Shown one piece after another: positions 14,577 to 21,056 of a stretch of DNA of 46,178 nt. The position numbers and the translations under genes were made by a program. The notes beneath the pieces were generated by a model. That model saw only the letters and a list, made by a program, of their open reading frames with translations. It ran no database searches and had not been told where the DNA came from. Every line of letters starts with the position of its first letter. The first letter of the stretch is position 1. This DNA comes from a virus: positions 1 through 46,178 of the IMG/VR virus record IMGVR_UViG_3300031702_000475; one strand, 5' to 3'.

Positions 14577-14583
14577 ATAACAC

Positions 14584-14612
14584 TTGACTTATGTGTATAA
14601 ATAGGTTATAAT
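14584..14612 (+). promoter_or_regulatory. Composite sigma70/late promoter of gene 32
   Basis: TTGACT at 14584-14589, 17-base spacer, TATAAT at 14607-14612. The spacer itself holds an exact late box TATAAATA at 14596-14603, so early and late recognition elements are interleaved. It stands about 80 bases before the gp32 start. Confidence 0.8.
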
Positions 14613-14692
14613 ACAATGGTACAATCAAGTACAAAGTGAACATACGCTGAGTAACACAACTGTAATACAATGCATATACTGGAGAAACAAAT

Positions 14693-15610
14693 ATGTCTTT
14701 TGCAAACCTAAAGTCTCGATCAACCGATATGAGCAAACTAGTAACTGCCGCGCAAGAAGCGTCAGGTCAAACAACCAAAACCAATAAGTACGATGATGAT
14801 CGCAAGTGGAAACCTACCGTTGATGATAACGGCAATGGTTACGCTGTGATTCGTTTCCTCCCTGCGATGGAAGGGGCAGATATGCCTTGGGAACGATATT
14901 GGGATCACGGATTCAAAGGCCCCGCAGGTCAGTGGTATATTGAGAAGTCTCTCACTACCATTGGTCAGAAGGATCCTGTGTCCGAACTGAATTCACGTTT
15001 GTGGAATTCGGGTATCGAAGACGATAAAGAAACTGCTCGTCGGCAGAAACGTAGACTACACTATGTGTCAAACATCTTAGTAGTAAACGATCCAACTAAC
15101 CCCCAGAACAATGGGAAAGTATTCTTCTATGAGTATGGTAAGAAGATCTTTGATAAGATCATGGATATGATGCAACCACAGTTTCCCGGTGAAACTCCGA
15201 TTAACCCATTCGACTTCTGGGCAGGTGCAGACTTTGAATTGAAGATTCGTAATGTTGCAGGATATCGTAACTATGACAAGTCTGAGTTCAAATCAACTAC
15301 TGCTCTATATGAGTCAGATGAAGTTAAGTTGGAAGCAACTTACAACCAACAGTATGACCTACATGAATTTGTAGATCCTGCTAACTACAAGTCTTTTGAT
15401 GAACTTTCTTCTAGATTAGAATTAGTTCTTGGAACGGCAGTTGGTGGTAATGTAACACAAAAGAATGAAGCACTCACTCAGACTGCTGAGATGAATGTGG
15501 GACGTTCTGCTCCTCAACCAGAGATCGTTTCTGCTCCTGCCCCAACGGTAGGTGCGGCATCTGATGAAGAGGATACGCTATCTTACTTTGCTAAGATGGC
15601 ACAAGAATAG
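14693..15610 (+). CDS. 32: Single-stranded DNA-binding protein gp32
   Basis: This 305-residue protein matches gp32 of marine T4-like phages: a basic N-terminal cooperativity segment (ANLKSRS), the OB core with YAVIRFLPAMEG, WDHGFKGPAGQWYIEKSLTT and LWNSGIEDDKETARRQKRRL, FDFWAGADFELKIRNVAGYR, and an acidic C-terminal tail (SDEEDTLSYFAKMAQE) used to recruit replication partners. It binds ssDNA during replication and recombination. Unlike T4 gp32 it has no cysteine at all: the T4 Cys-x-x-Cys pair is replaced by D-P-V-S. It has its own promoter and a terminator after it. A GGAG sequence precedes the ATG. Confidence 0.95.
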   Translation: MSFANLKSRSTDMSKLVTAAQEASGQTTKTNKYDDDRKWKPTVDDNGNGYAVIRFLPAMEGADMPWERYWDHGFKGPAGQWYIEKSLTTIGQKDPVSELNSRLWNSGIEDDKETARRQKRRLHYVSNILVVNDPTNPQNNGKVFFYEYGKKIFDKIMDMMQPQFPGETPINPFDFWAGADFELKIRNVAGYRNYDKSEFKSTTALYESDEVKLEATYNQQYDLHEFVDPANYKSFDELSSRLELVLGTAVGGNVTQKNEALTQTAEMNVGRSAPQPEIVSAPAPTVGAASDEEDTLSYFAKMAQE

Positions 15611-15743
15611 GTGATTGGAACTCAGTGAGTGAAAATCTGCTGATATTAAACTCACCTTTAACTAAAACACTAAACCAGACGTGGGTCACGGAGAAGTTTC
15701 GAACCAGTTGATCGGGTGTAGGGATGGAGTGATGAGTGTTTAT
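15611..15743 (+). other. Structured 3' untranslated region of gp32
   Basis: No ORF is seen between gp32 and the terminator. The segment can form small hairpins: GTGAGT (15625-15630) with ACTCAC (15650-15655), and CGTGGGTCACG (15680-15690). It could be a stabilising 3' UTR or a small RNA released with the terminator; there is no tRNA cloverleaf. Confidence 0.35.
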
Positions 15744-15777
15744 AAGGGGTATGACTGGATGTCATCCCCTTTTTTTA
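15744..15777 (+). terminator. Intrinsic terminator after gp32
   Basis: AAGGGG-T-ATGAC (15744-15755) pairs with GTCATCCCCTT (15761-15771) around the loop TGGAT with one bulged T, and is followed by a run of T. It stops plus-strand transcription before the convergent IscU gene. The IscU stop codon lies inside the hairpin. Confidence 0.85.
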
Positions 15778-16145
15778 TTCCTGTAATCTGAGATTGCGCT
15801 CTTGATCGCGTCCTCTGCTAGGACAGAACAGTGTATCTTAACAGGTGGCAATGCTAACTCTTCTGCCAGTTCTGTATTCTTTATAGTGTTGGCATCATCC
15901 AAGGACTGACCAATGACCCATTCGGTAAGTAGACTACTAGAAGCAATAGCACTACCGCAACCATAAGTCTTGAACTTCGCATCTTCTATTATCCCTTCTT
16001 CGTTTACTCTTATCTGTAGTCTCATAACATCACCACACGCAGGGGCACCTACCATACCAGTGCCCACGTTCTTGTCGTGTTCGTCCATGTTTCCTACGTT
16101 TCGAGGATTCTCGTAATGGTCTAGTAACTTCTCACTGTATGCCAT
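15762..16145 (-). CDS. iscU: IscU-type iron-sulfur cluster scaffold
   Basis: This 127-residue protein is a complete IscU: C37 with D39 (GAPACGDVM), C63 (YGCGSAIASSS) and C106 (VKIHCSVLAEDAI), the three cluster ligands and the stabilising aspartate, plus LPPVK at residues 99-103, the motif recognised by the HscA chaperone. IscU assembles [2Fe-2S] clusters from IscS-derived sulfur and hands them on. Its ATG overlaps the tape-measure stop codon by one base (TAATG), so it is the last gene of the late tail operon and probably made late. Its stop codon lies in the gp32 terminator. The intact LPPVK suggests use of host HscA/HscB. Confidence 0.93.
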   Translation of the reverse strand: MAYSEKLLDHYENPRNVGNMDEHDKNVGTGMVGAPACGDVMRLQIRVNEEGIIEDAKFKTYGCGSAIASSSLLTEWVIGQSLDDANTIKNTELAEELALPPVKIHCSVLAEDAIKSAISDYRNKKRG

Positions 16146-18190
16146 TAACCAAATCCTTGGTCGTGGAAACTTCTATCATTGTGATCTTGGGTTGGTAAGT
16201 TCTGATCTATGATAGCGGCAGTGTTACTGTTACTATTGTTTGTTACTGTCGATGTCTGTGGAGCAATCATAACGGCACTAGTACCACCTGCCGCTTGTGT
16301 GTTCTCTCTAGACATTCCGTCTAGTTCACCGCCTCTTTGTGCTTTGATTGCTTCGATCTGTTCGAGTTTATTATCATTGTTAGACAAGATGCGTTGTCCA
16401 TATGCGCTGTCCTCATCTAGTTTCTGACCATTCTTCATGCCAGTAGACTTTATCACTCGAAATTTCTCTTCGTCTCTGAGCAATCTATCTTCGGCACGTC
16501 GATCCTTGTCTGCCTTTATTTTGGCACGTTTCTTTCTCTTTTCTTCCTGATCTTTTTGGTATGAAGGATCGTCCAGATCCTTTAAGAATTCCGCTGTGTC
16601 CGCGTTCATTGGTTTAGGATTAGTATCACTTGCCGCTTTAGTCTTCGTAACTTCTACAGGAAGTTCAGGAACTTCGGATGTATTCTCTGCTTCTACAGGA
16701 AGTTCAGGAACTTCGGATGTATTCTCTGCTCCCACTGCTTCTACAGGTGGGGGTGGAGCAACATTAACATAATCGTAGACTGCATCTGGTACTAGTTTAC
16801 CTAACAGTGAGTCTGCGTCTGGTAGTATACTACCTATCAGTTCCTTTAGTTTATTCAATGCCATTGCCGCGAAGTCACCGACTGCACTCTTGGCATCATC
16901 AAACTTACCCTCAAGACCGAGCAACTGAAGGATCTTTGTGAATGCCCCAGTGACCAACGTCTTGATGGTATTCCAAACCCTACTAGGAAGTTCCAGTAAC
17001 CATTCGAAAGTAAACCCTTCCCCATCTAACCCAAGCATATTACCAACCGCAGAGAACCAATCACTGATTCCTTTTATAGCGTCTTGTATAATCAAGTCAA
17101 ACTTTAGTTTGAATATATCTCCTGCATTATCTGTGTTGGTGAATATGTCACCCAGACTATCAAAGAATCCTCCAATCAAATCCATTAGACTGAATTCTGA
17201 GACCATCTTTCCAAAGTCTTCAAAACCAAGAGTCTTTGCTACGAAAGCGACGATCTTCTTTGGTATGAAGAATATGATATCAAACAAACCACCAATAATA
17301 TTCTTTGCAAGAGAACCTAAGAAGTCAACGATACCTCTTGTCATCTTCTTACCAAACCCACCTGTCTGATTCTTGAATCCCTTGAATCCATCAAACAGAC
17401 CGATTAGGGCACTGATGACTTGACCAATGATAGGAATCTTAGTACCGAACACTTTGAATACAGTGAAGACTTTTCCTAAAGATCCACCCTTAGAAAACAT
17501 ATTGCCAAACCCACTCAACAACTTTGTAGGGCCAGCGAACAGGTTCTTAAAGGTTGCCGTTATTTTTGCTAACAGACCACCTGCTTCCTTACTAGACTCG
17601 ATTGCTTTACCAACGGCACGGAAGGGAGTCAGTAAGAATCGTATCCCTTTGCCAATACCATTCATTATCTTAGACAACATGCCCATAGGTTTGAATGCAC
17701 CATTGACACCCCTACTGATACTCGTGAAACCTCTAGTACCTGCCATGAACGCATTACTAACGTTCTTCAAGTTCCTACTTAGACTCTTTACTCCCTTGGC
17801 AATAGAAGAACGGAATCCTGCTGTTGCTTTGTCAATCCAAGTACCTTTGAGTAATTTAGAGGCAAACCCACCTAACCAAGTTGCCACACCAGTGACGAAT
17901 CCTGAGACTGCCGCACCGAGAGTTAGGGCAAATCCTGCGATACCCATTCCACCAGTGAAGTCATCTTTCTGGAAACCTTTGATAGGGTTAGGCTTTTTGC
18001 CCTCACCTTTCTTATCGTCTCTGCGCTTCTCTTCATCGTCAAGTTTATCCCCCGCAAACGACTTCAAGAACTTTTCCATGTTCTTGTTTAGGTTCGTTAA
18101 CTGGGTAGTAGTCGCTTTATCTCCACTCTTCGTTGTATCGTTGAGTTCTCTTAAACCGACTGCTACTTGTTTTAGGTTGGTCTCTGCCAT
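16145..18190 (-). CDS. Putative tape-measure protein (gp29 position)
   Basis: This 681-residue protein has a helical charged N-terminus (MAETNLKQVAVGLRELNDTT), a Lys/Asp-rich linker, then several hydrophobic Gly/Ala-rich segments (for example GMGIAGFALTLGAAVSGFVT) alternating with basic helices up to about residue 460, a Pro/Glu-rich linker with a 13-residue duplication, and a charged coiled C-terminus. That composition, and its place right after a frameshifted tail-chaperone gene, fit a tail tape measure that sets tail length and interacts with the host membrane. T4 gp29 (about 590 residues) would be the counterpart; I see no direct sequence match. AAGG precedes the ATG. Confidence 0.65.
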   Translation of the reverse strand: MAETNLKQVAVGLRELNDTTKSGDKATTTQLTNLNKNMEKFLKSFAGDKLDDEEKRRDDKKGEGKKPNPIKGFQKDDFTGGMGIAGFALTLGAAVSGFVTGVATWLGGFASKLLKGTWIDKATAGFRSSIAKGVKSLSRNLKNVSNAFMAGTRGFTSISRGVNGAFKPMGMLSKIMNGIGKGIRFLLTPFRAVGKAIESSKEAGGLLAKITATFKNLFAGPTKLLSGFGNMFSKGGSLGKVFTVFKVFGTKIPIIGQVISALIGLFDGFKGFKNQTGGFGKKMTRGIVDFLGSLAKNIIGGLFDIIFFIPKKIVAFVAKTLGFEDFGKMVSEFSLMDLIGGFFDSLGDIFTNTDNAGDIFKLKFDLIIQDAIKGISDWFSAVGNMLGLDGEGFTFEWLLELPSRVWNTIKTLVTGAFTKILQLLGLEGKFDDAKSAVGDFAAMALNKLKELIGSILPDADSLLGKLVPDAVYDYVNVAPPPPVEAVGAENTSEVPELPVEAENTSEVPELPVEVTKTKAASDTNPKPMNADTAEFLKDLDDPSYQKDQEEKRKKRAKIKADKDRRAEDRLLRDEEKFRVIKSTGMKNGQKLDEDSAYGQRILSNNDNKLEQIEAIKAQRGGELDGMSRENTQAAGGTSAVMIAPQTSTVTNNSNSNTAAIIDQNLPTQDHNDRSFHDQGFG
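16651..16728 (-). repeat. Tandem 39-base duplication in the tape-measure gene
   Basis: Two copies of a 39-base unit run head to tail, nearly base-identical, encoding two 13-residue repeats of the type VEAENTSEVPELP in the linker of the protein. Near identity at DNA level suggests a recent duplication. Confidence 0.85.
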
Positions 18191-18192
18191 TG

Positions 18193-18384
18193 TTACTGCC
18201 CTTGTTGTTCTTGTTTAATTCTATCGTTCTCTTCCTTTACATAATCAATTAACATACTTACATATATCTCCCTTTCCCACGGCATCATTGTATCTATTTC
18301 TGATAAATTATAATGATGGTGTTGCATCAACGAAAAGTTGGTCTTATAATGATTGACCAAGTTATCGTGAGAAAGGTTTATGAC
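18193..18384 (-). CDS. gp51-like tail-chaperone extension, read by -1 frameshift from gp26
   Basis: This frame encodes 63 residues, VINLSHDNLVNHYKTNFSLM and onward, with HHHYNLSEIDTMMPWEREIY, that look like the short gp51-type proteins of marine T4-like phages. It has no good start: the frame's only upstream start is TTG at 18432 with no usable ribosome-binding sequence, and the homologous part begins before the first ATG (18327). It is in the -1 frame relative to gp26 and meets it at a T TTT TTG heptamer, so ribosomes slipping there would make a 299-residue gp26-gp51 fusion. It ends 2 bases before the tape-measure ATG. If it is translated separately from ATG 18327 instead, the product is 44 residues. 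Confidence 0.6.
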   Translation of the reverse strand, partial: VINLSHDNLVNHYKTNFSLMQHHHYNLSEIDTMMPWEREIYVSMLIDYVKEENDRIKQEQQGQ

Positions 18385-19091
18385 AAAAAATCTGATATTC
18401 CTTTCAGTTTCCTTTCTACCGTCTCTCCGCAACCTTCACACGCAAATTTAAGATCATGTTCTATTGCAGGTAGTTCACTAAGGAACTTTGACACACCTGC
18501 AAACTGGTCTGATGTCATGGACTCAATGAAATCAATCAACTCTTCTTGTGTCGATTCACTGGCATCAATCCTTTCGTCTTCGGTTAGGATGGCGGCAATT
18601 GATTGTGCTAACATAGCAAAACCCATCTCCGTCTGATCGCCCTCTTCGAGATCCATCTTCAATACATCCGAGTACTTTGGGTATTGCATCTCTACTGATA
18701 TGTTGTCTGTTATCTCAATTGTGTTTTCCTGATCTTCGGGGAACTTAACTTGAATTGCCGCGATGTCTAGCGACACTTCGTTCTTATGTCCACACCCTTC
18801 ATTAGAGCAAGGTACAACAATAGTCGCACTCTCTCCAACTGACTTAGATCTAACCTGAGTAAACAGATACTCTACGTCAAATGTCGTTAGACTTTTTGCA
18901 TCTATGTTTTCAATACAAGCGTCTAGTGTATTGACGATTGCATTCAATGCTTCTTTCTGATGACCAGTCTCAAATGCAATCATTAGTATCTTCTCTTCTT
19001 TGACCAAGTATGGTCGGTAACTGACAGTATCTCCAGTAGAAGGGACTTTACAAGTGTATTGCGGTGATGCGTTTAGTTTTGGTAATGCCAT
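18378..19091 (-). CDS. 26: gp26-like baseplate hub assembly protein / tail chaperone
   Basis: This 237-residue protein matches the T4 gp26 family: MALPKLNASPQYTCKVPSTG, YRPYLVKEEKILMIAFETGH, and a cysteine pattern CSNEGCGH (mid) and CEGCGE (C-terminal), which may form a zinc ribbon. In T4, gp26 acts in hub assembly and is not strictly required in the virion. ATG 19091 follows TTGGAG at 6 bases; an in-frame TTG four codons upstream is dismissed. The last codons before the stop form a slippery heptamer leading into the -1 frame ORF. It sits between gp54 and the tape measure. Confidence 0.85.
   Translation of the reverse strand: MALPKLNASPQYTCKVPSTGDTVSYRPYLVKEEKILMIAFETGHQKEALNAIVNTLDACIENIDAKSLTTFDVEYLFTQVRSKSVGESATIVVPCSNEGCGHKNEVSLDIAAIQVKFPEDQENTIEITDNISVEMQYPKYSDVLKMDLEEGDQTEMGFAMLAQSIAAILTEDERIDASESTQEELIDFIESMTSDQFAGVSKFLSELPAIEHDLKFACEGCGETVERKLKGISDFLS
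18384..18390 (-). promoter_or_regulatory. Probable -1 ribosomal frameshift site T TTT TTG
   Basis: Read on the minus strand, the heptamer T TTT TTG is in frame with gp26, one sense codon (TCA) before its stop codon, a strict X XXY YYZ site. AAAGGA lies 8 bases upstream (18399-18404), where Shine-Dalgarno-like stimulators act. A TTGGTC/GACCAA hairpin lies downstream (18338-18360), though its 23-base spacing is long. Confidence 0.7.
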
Positions 19092-19116
19092 AATATTCTC
19101 CAATATTAAATAATAA

Positions 19117-19851
19117 TTAAATCTTTCCTAATAGAAAGTTTGTTAATGATGAAATAGCACCACGACCAATTGCTTCGCCTGTGCCTGTATGTTGTCCTAC
19201 CGTGCTTTCCCAATCAGTGTACGACAGTTGTACTGTCAATTCCATTACACCTTCTTCGGCATTACCTAACTGCTGATCAGAGATCGTAGTAGGGTAACAC
19301 TCTCGTAATGAAACCGAGTATGTCTTCTTCTCTTGAAATGACGCACCTGCGTCTATCTCGCCTTGCTGTAGATCAATCGGGCCAACCTTGGGTAGTCTGT
19401 TCCGTATGAAGGATGGAATCTTATCTACGAATCCCAACTGCTTCTTAAAGAGAGACAATCTAAGTCCTCTCTCTATTAACGCAATCTTCACTGGGTATGT
19501 ATAATCTTCGAAGTAACCTACGGTACGACTCACTGGATCGTGTGCCTCTGCTTGCCATGCTTCGAAGTACTGTCGTGCCACATGATCGTTTCCTACCAAG
19601 AAGGTCAATGTTAGATCTGTAGTAGCATAACCATTAGCAATCTTACGTTGGGTTGTACCCATTGCCTGATCGATGGATGTGATCTGCCGTCCCGGTAATG
19701 ACGCAACCGTACAGAAGATGTTCAATGTCTGTGCGTCTACAGAAAAGGATGCGAGTTGGGGTAGTTGAACCATGAACTGATTCGCCTTTGCCAAACCACC
19801 CGACTTACTGAGTTCTGCTTTTAATGTTTCTATTGATGAACCTGCACTCAC
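19117..19851 (-). CDS. 54: Baseplate tail-tube initiator (gp54-like, tube-fold)
   Basis: This 244-residue protein has the tube-protein pattern: FMVQLPQLASF, CTVASLPGRQIT, TTDLTLTFLVGNDHVARQYF followed by EAWQ, YTYPVKIALIE and C-terminal CYPTTISDQQLGNAEEGVME with LTVQLSYTDWES. This is the gp19/gp54 beta-barrel fold. The position next to gp26 and gp4, away from the capsid genes, favours gp54, the protein on which the tube starts, over the main tube protein gp19. The start is GTG 19851 within the previous stop (GTGA overlap). Confidence 0.7.
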   Translation of the reverse strand: MSAGSSIETLKAELSKSGGLAKANQFMVQLPQLASFSVDAQTLNIFCTVASLPGRQITSIDQAMGTTQRKIANGYATTDLTLTFLVGNDHVARQYFEAWQAEAHDPVSRTVGYFEDYTYPVKIALIERGLRLSLFKKQLGFVDKIPSFIRNRLPKVGPIDLQQGEIDAGASFQEKKTYSVSLRECYPTTISDQQLGNAEEGVMELTVQLSYTDWESTVGQHTGTGEAIGRGAISSLTNFLLGKI

Positions 19852-20432
19852 TGAATCTGACTCCTACTATCGTAATGTACTTTATAACTGTTTGCCTTAC
19901 GGAACTGAGCAGTAGGTAGGAAGATTGCAACTTCCCATTCTGGTGCTAGTACTTCCGCGAACTTACTTGTTACCTGTGAGTTCAAGTAATGCTTTAGACA
20001 AGGTTTGAAGTATCTTAAACCAGAAGACTTCTTCAACATCCTATAGGTCAATGAAAACTTGGCATCCTCTGTCAACTTACTACCCTGTATATCCATTAAG
20101 TTTGCGAAGAACTGCATACGCAACTTAGGTGGCAGGTAGTGTAAGTTAAGTCCCATAAACCCACCTTTGGCAGGGCCGAGTACGATGACCAATGGAAAGA
20201 TATCATAGTACGGTAATTTGTCTTTATGTTTAGGATCATACATAAACATCTGCATAGAACCGATGATCTGCTTGGCACCTTGCTTCAACTCTTCTTCTTG
20301 CATTAGTGCCGTTCTATTGATCGACCTCATATTCTGTGCTTTCTTTAAAAACCACTCACGACTTTCTTTGGTGCGAGGTGTTATACCTGCACGGAATGCT
20401 TGTCGTTCTAGTCTTTGTAAAATCTTAGACAT
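19848..20432 (-). CDS. Conserved T4-like protein, LPYYD motif; possibly gp2-like
   Basis: This 194-residue protein has a basic helical N-terminus (MSKILQRLERQAFRAGITPR) and the block KLPYYDIFPLVIVLGPAKGG with GLNLHYLPPKLRMQFFANLM, a motif I associate with phage virion proteins labelled DNA end protector. In T4 gene 2 (end protector) neighbours gene 4, as here, which supports that reading, but I cannot confirm similarity to gp2 itself. It lies between gp4 and gp54 in a late operon, with a further late promoter upstream at 20460-20467. Confidence 0.5.
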   Translation of the reverse strand: MSKILQRLERQAFRAGITPRTKESREWFLKKAQNMRSINRTALMQEEELKQGAKQIIGSMQMFMYDPKHKDKLPYYDIFPLVIVLGPAKGGFMGLNLHYLPPKLRMQFFANLMDIQGSKLTEDAKFSLTYRMLKKSSGLRYFKPCLKHYLNSQVTSKFAEVLAPEWEVAIFLPTAQFRKANSYKVHYDSRSQIQ

Positions 20433-20459
20433 TGTTAATCCTGTAATAACTCATGTGTT

Positions 20460-20467
20460 TATTTATA
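20460..20467 (-). promoter_or_regulatory. T4-type late promoter box (minus strand)
   Basis: TATAAATA on the minus strand in the 41-base gap between gp4 and the next gene, 28 bases before the ATG at 20432. It gives the gp54-gp26-tape measure-IscU series its own late promoter. Confidence 0.75.
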
Positions 20468-20473
20468 TGAATA

Positions 20474-21007
20474 TTAACGCTTTGCTCGTGGTTTCTTTAC
20501 ACGAGTCTTTGCTTTAGGTCTGAATGGTGGTAAAGGTTTAATAGGTTTCTTTGATCGTAATGGTTTAGGCATCAACCCCATTGCTTGAAGTTTCTGTTCA
20601 GTCCAGATCTCGAAGTGCCACCCCCTATCTGCCGCATACTTGGTCGCTTCTTTCCACTTACTCTGGTTCTTAATATAAGTCATACCCTCATTCAGGACGA
20701 TACGTCTGGATCTACCTTGACCAGTTTTGGGTGGTAATGTCTGGGCATGGGGTTTGACCTCTACCAATACGGTACGACCATCCCTGAACTTTATCAAGAA
20801 ATCCATGAAGTACCGGTGAATTCGCTTGTCAGTCTCGCATAAGTATGGTATAATGACTTCTTCGGAGTTCCACTTAACTACCTGTGCGGAATCGTCACAC
20901 CACTTCATAACGTGCCTTTCCCACATACTTCGATACTGTACCTTGGTATGGTCACCTAGATACTTATCTTTATTCGAAGGTTTGTATCTTCCCTTGTAAG
21001 TTTTCAT
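20474..21007 (-). CDS. 4: Head completion protein gp4
   Basis: This 177-residue protein has the gp4 pattern: YKGRYKPSNKDKYLGDHTKV followed by QYRSMWERHVMKWCDD, WNSEEVIIPYLCETDKRIHR and YFMDFLIKFRDG with VLVEVKPH. The latter three blocks (E, D and E-x-K) form the TnsA-like nuclease core that gp4 resembles. In T4, gp4 completes the head before tail joining. The C-terminal 30 residues are extremely basic and proline-rich (RSKKPIKPLPPFRPKAKTRV), longer than T4 gp4 (about 150 residues). Confidence 0.85.
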   Translation of the reverse strand: MKTYKGRYKPSNKDKYLGDHTKVQYRSMWERHVMKWCDDSAQVVKWNSEEVIIPYLCETDKRIHRYFMDFLIKFRDGRTVLVEVKPHAQTLPPKTGQGRSRRIVLNEGMTYIKNQSKWKEATKYAADRGWHFEIWTEQKLQAMGLMPKPLRSKKPIKPLPPFRPKAKTRVKKPRAKR

Positions 21008-21014
21008 ATAAATA
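21007..21014 (+). promoter_or_regulatory. T4-type late promoter box (gp48 operon)
   Basis: Exact TATAAATA 43 bases before the gp48 ATG; it overlaps the start of gp4 on the other strand. Confidence 0.75.
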
Positions 21015-21038
21015 GATCTATAGAATTTCAGATAAACC

Positions 21039-21046
21039 TATTTATG
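21039..21046 (-). promoter_or_regulatory. Late promoter box, one mismatch (gp4 operon)
   Basis: CATAAATA on the minus strand, 31 bases before the gp4 ATG. With the plus-strand box at 21007 it forms a pair of overlapping divergent late promoters, each lying in the other's leader. Confidence 0.5.
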
Positions 21047-21056
21047 GAATAGTTAA

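Noticed and set aside
15680-15730. A possible tRNA T-arm like GTTTCGAACC
   Set aside because: No acceptor, D or anticodon stems can be drawn around it; treated as part of the gp32 trailer.
17427-18218. A 263-codon open frame on the plus strand
   Set aside because: It is antisense to the tape-measure gene, lacks a ribosome-binding sequence and has the proline- and leucine-heavy make-up expected of a shadow frame.
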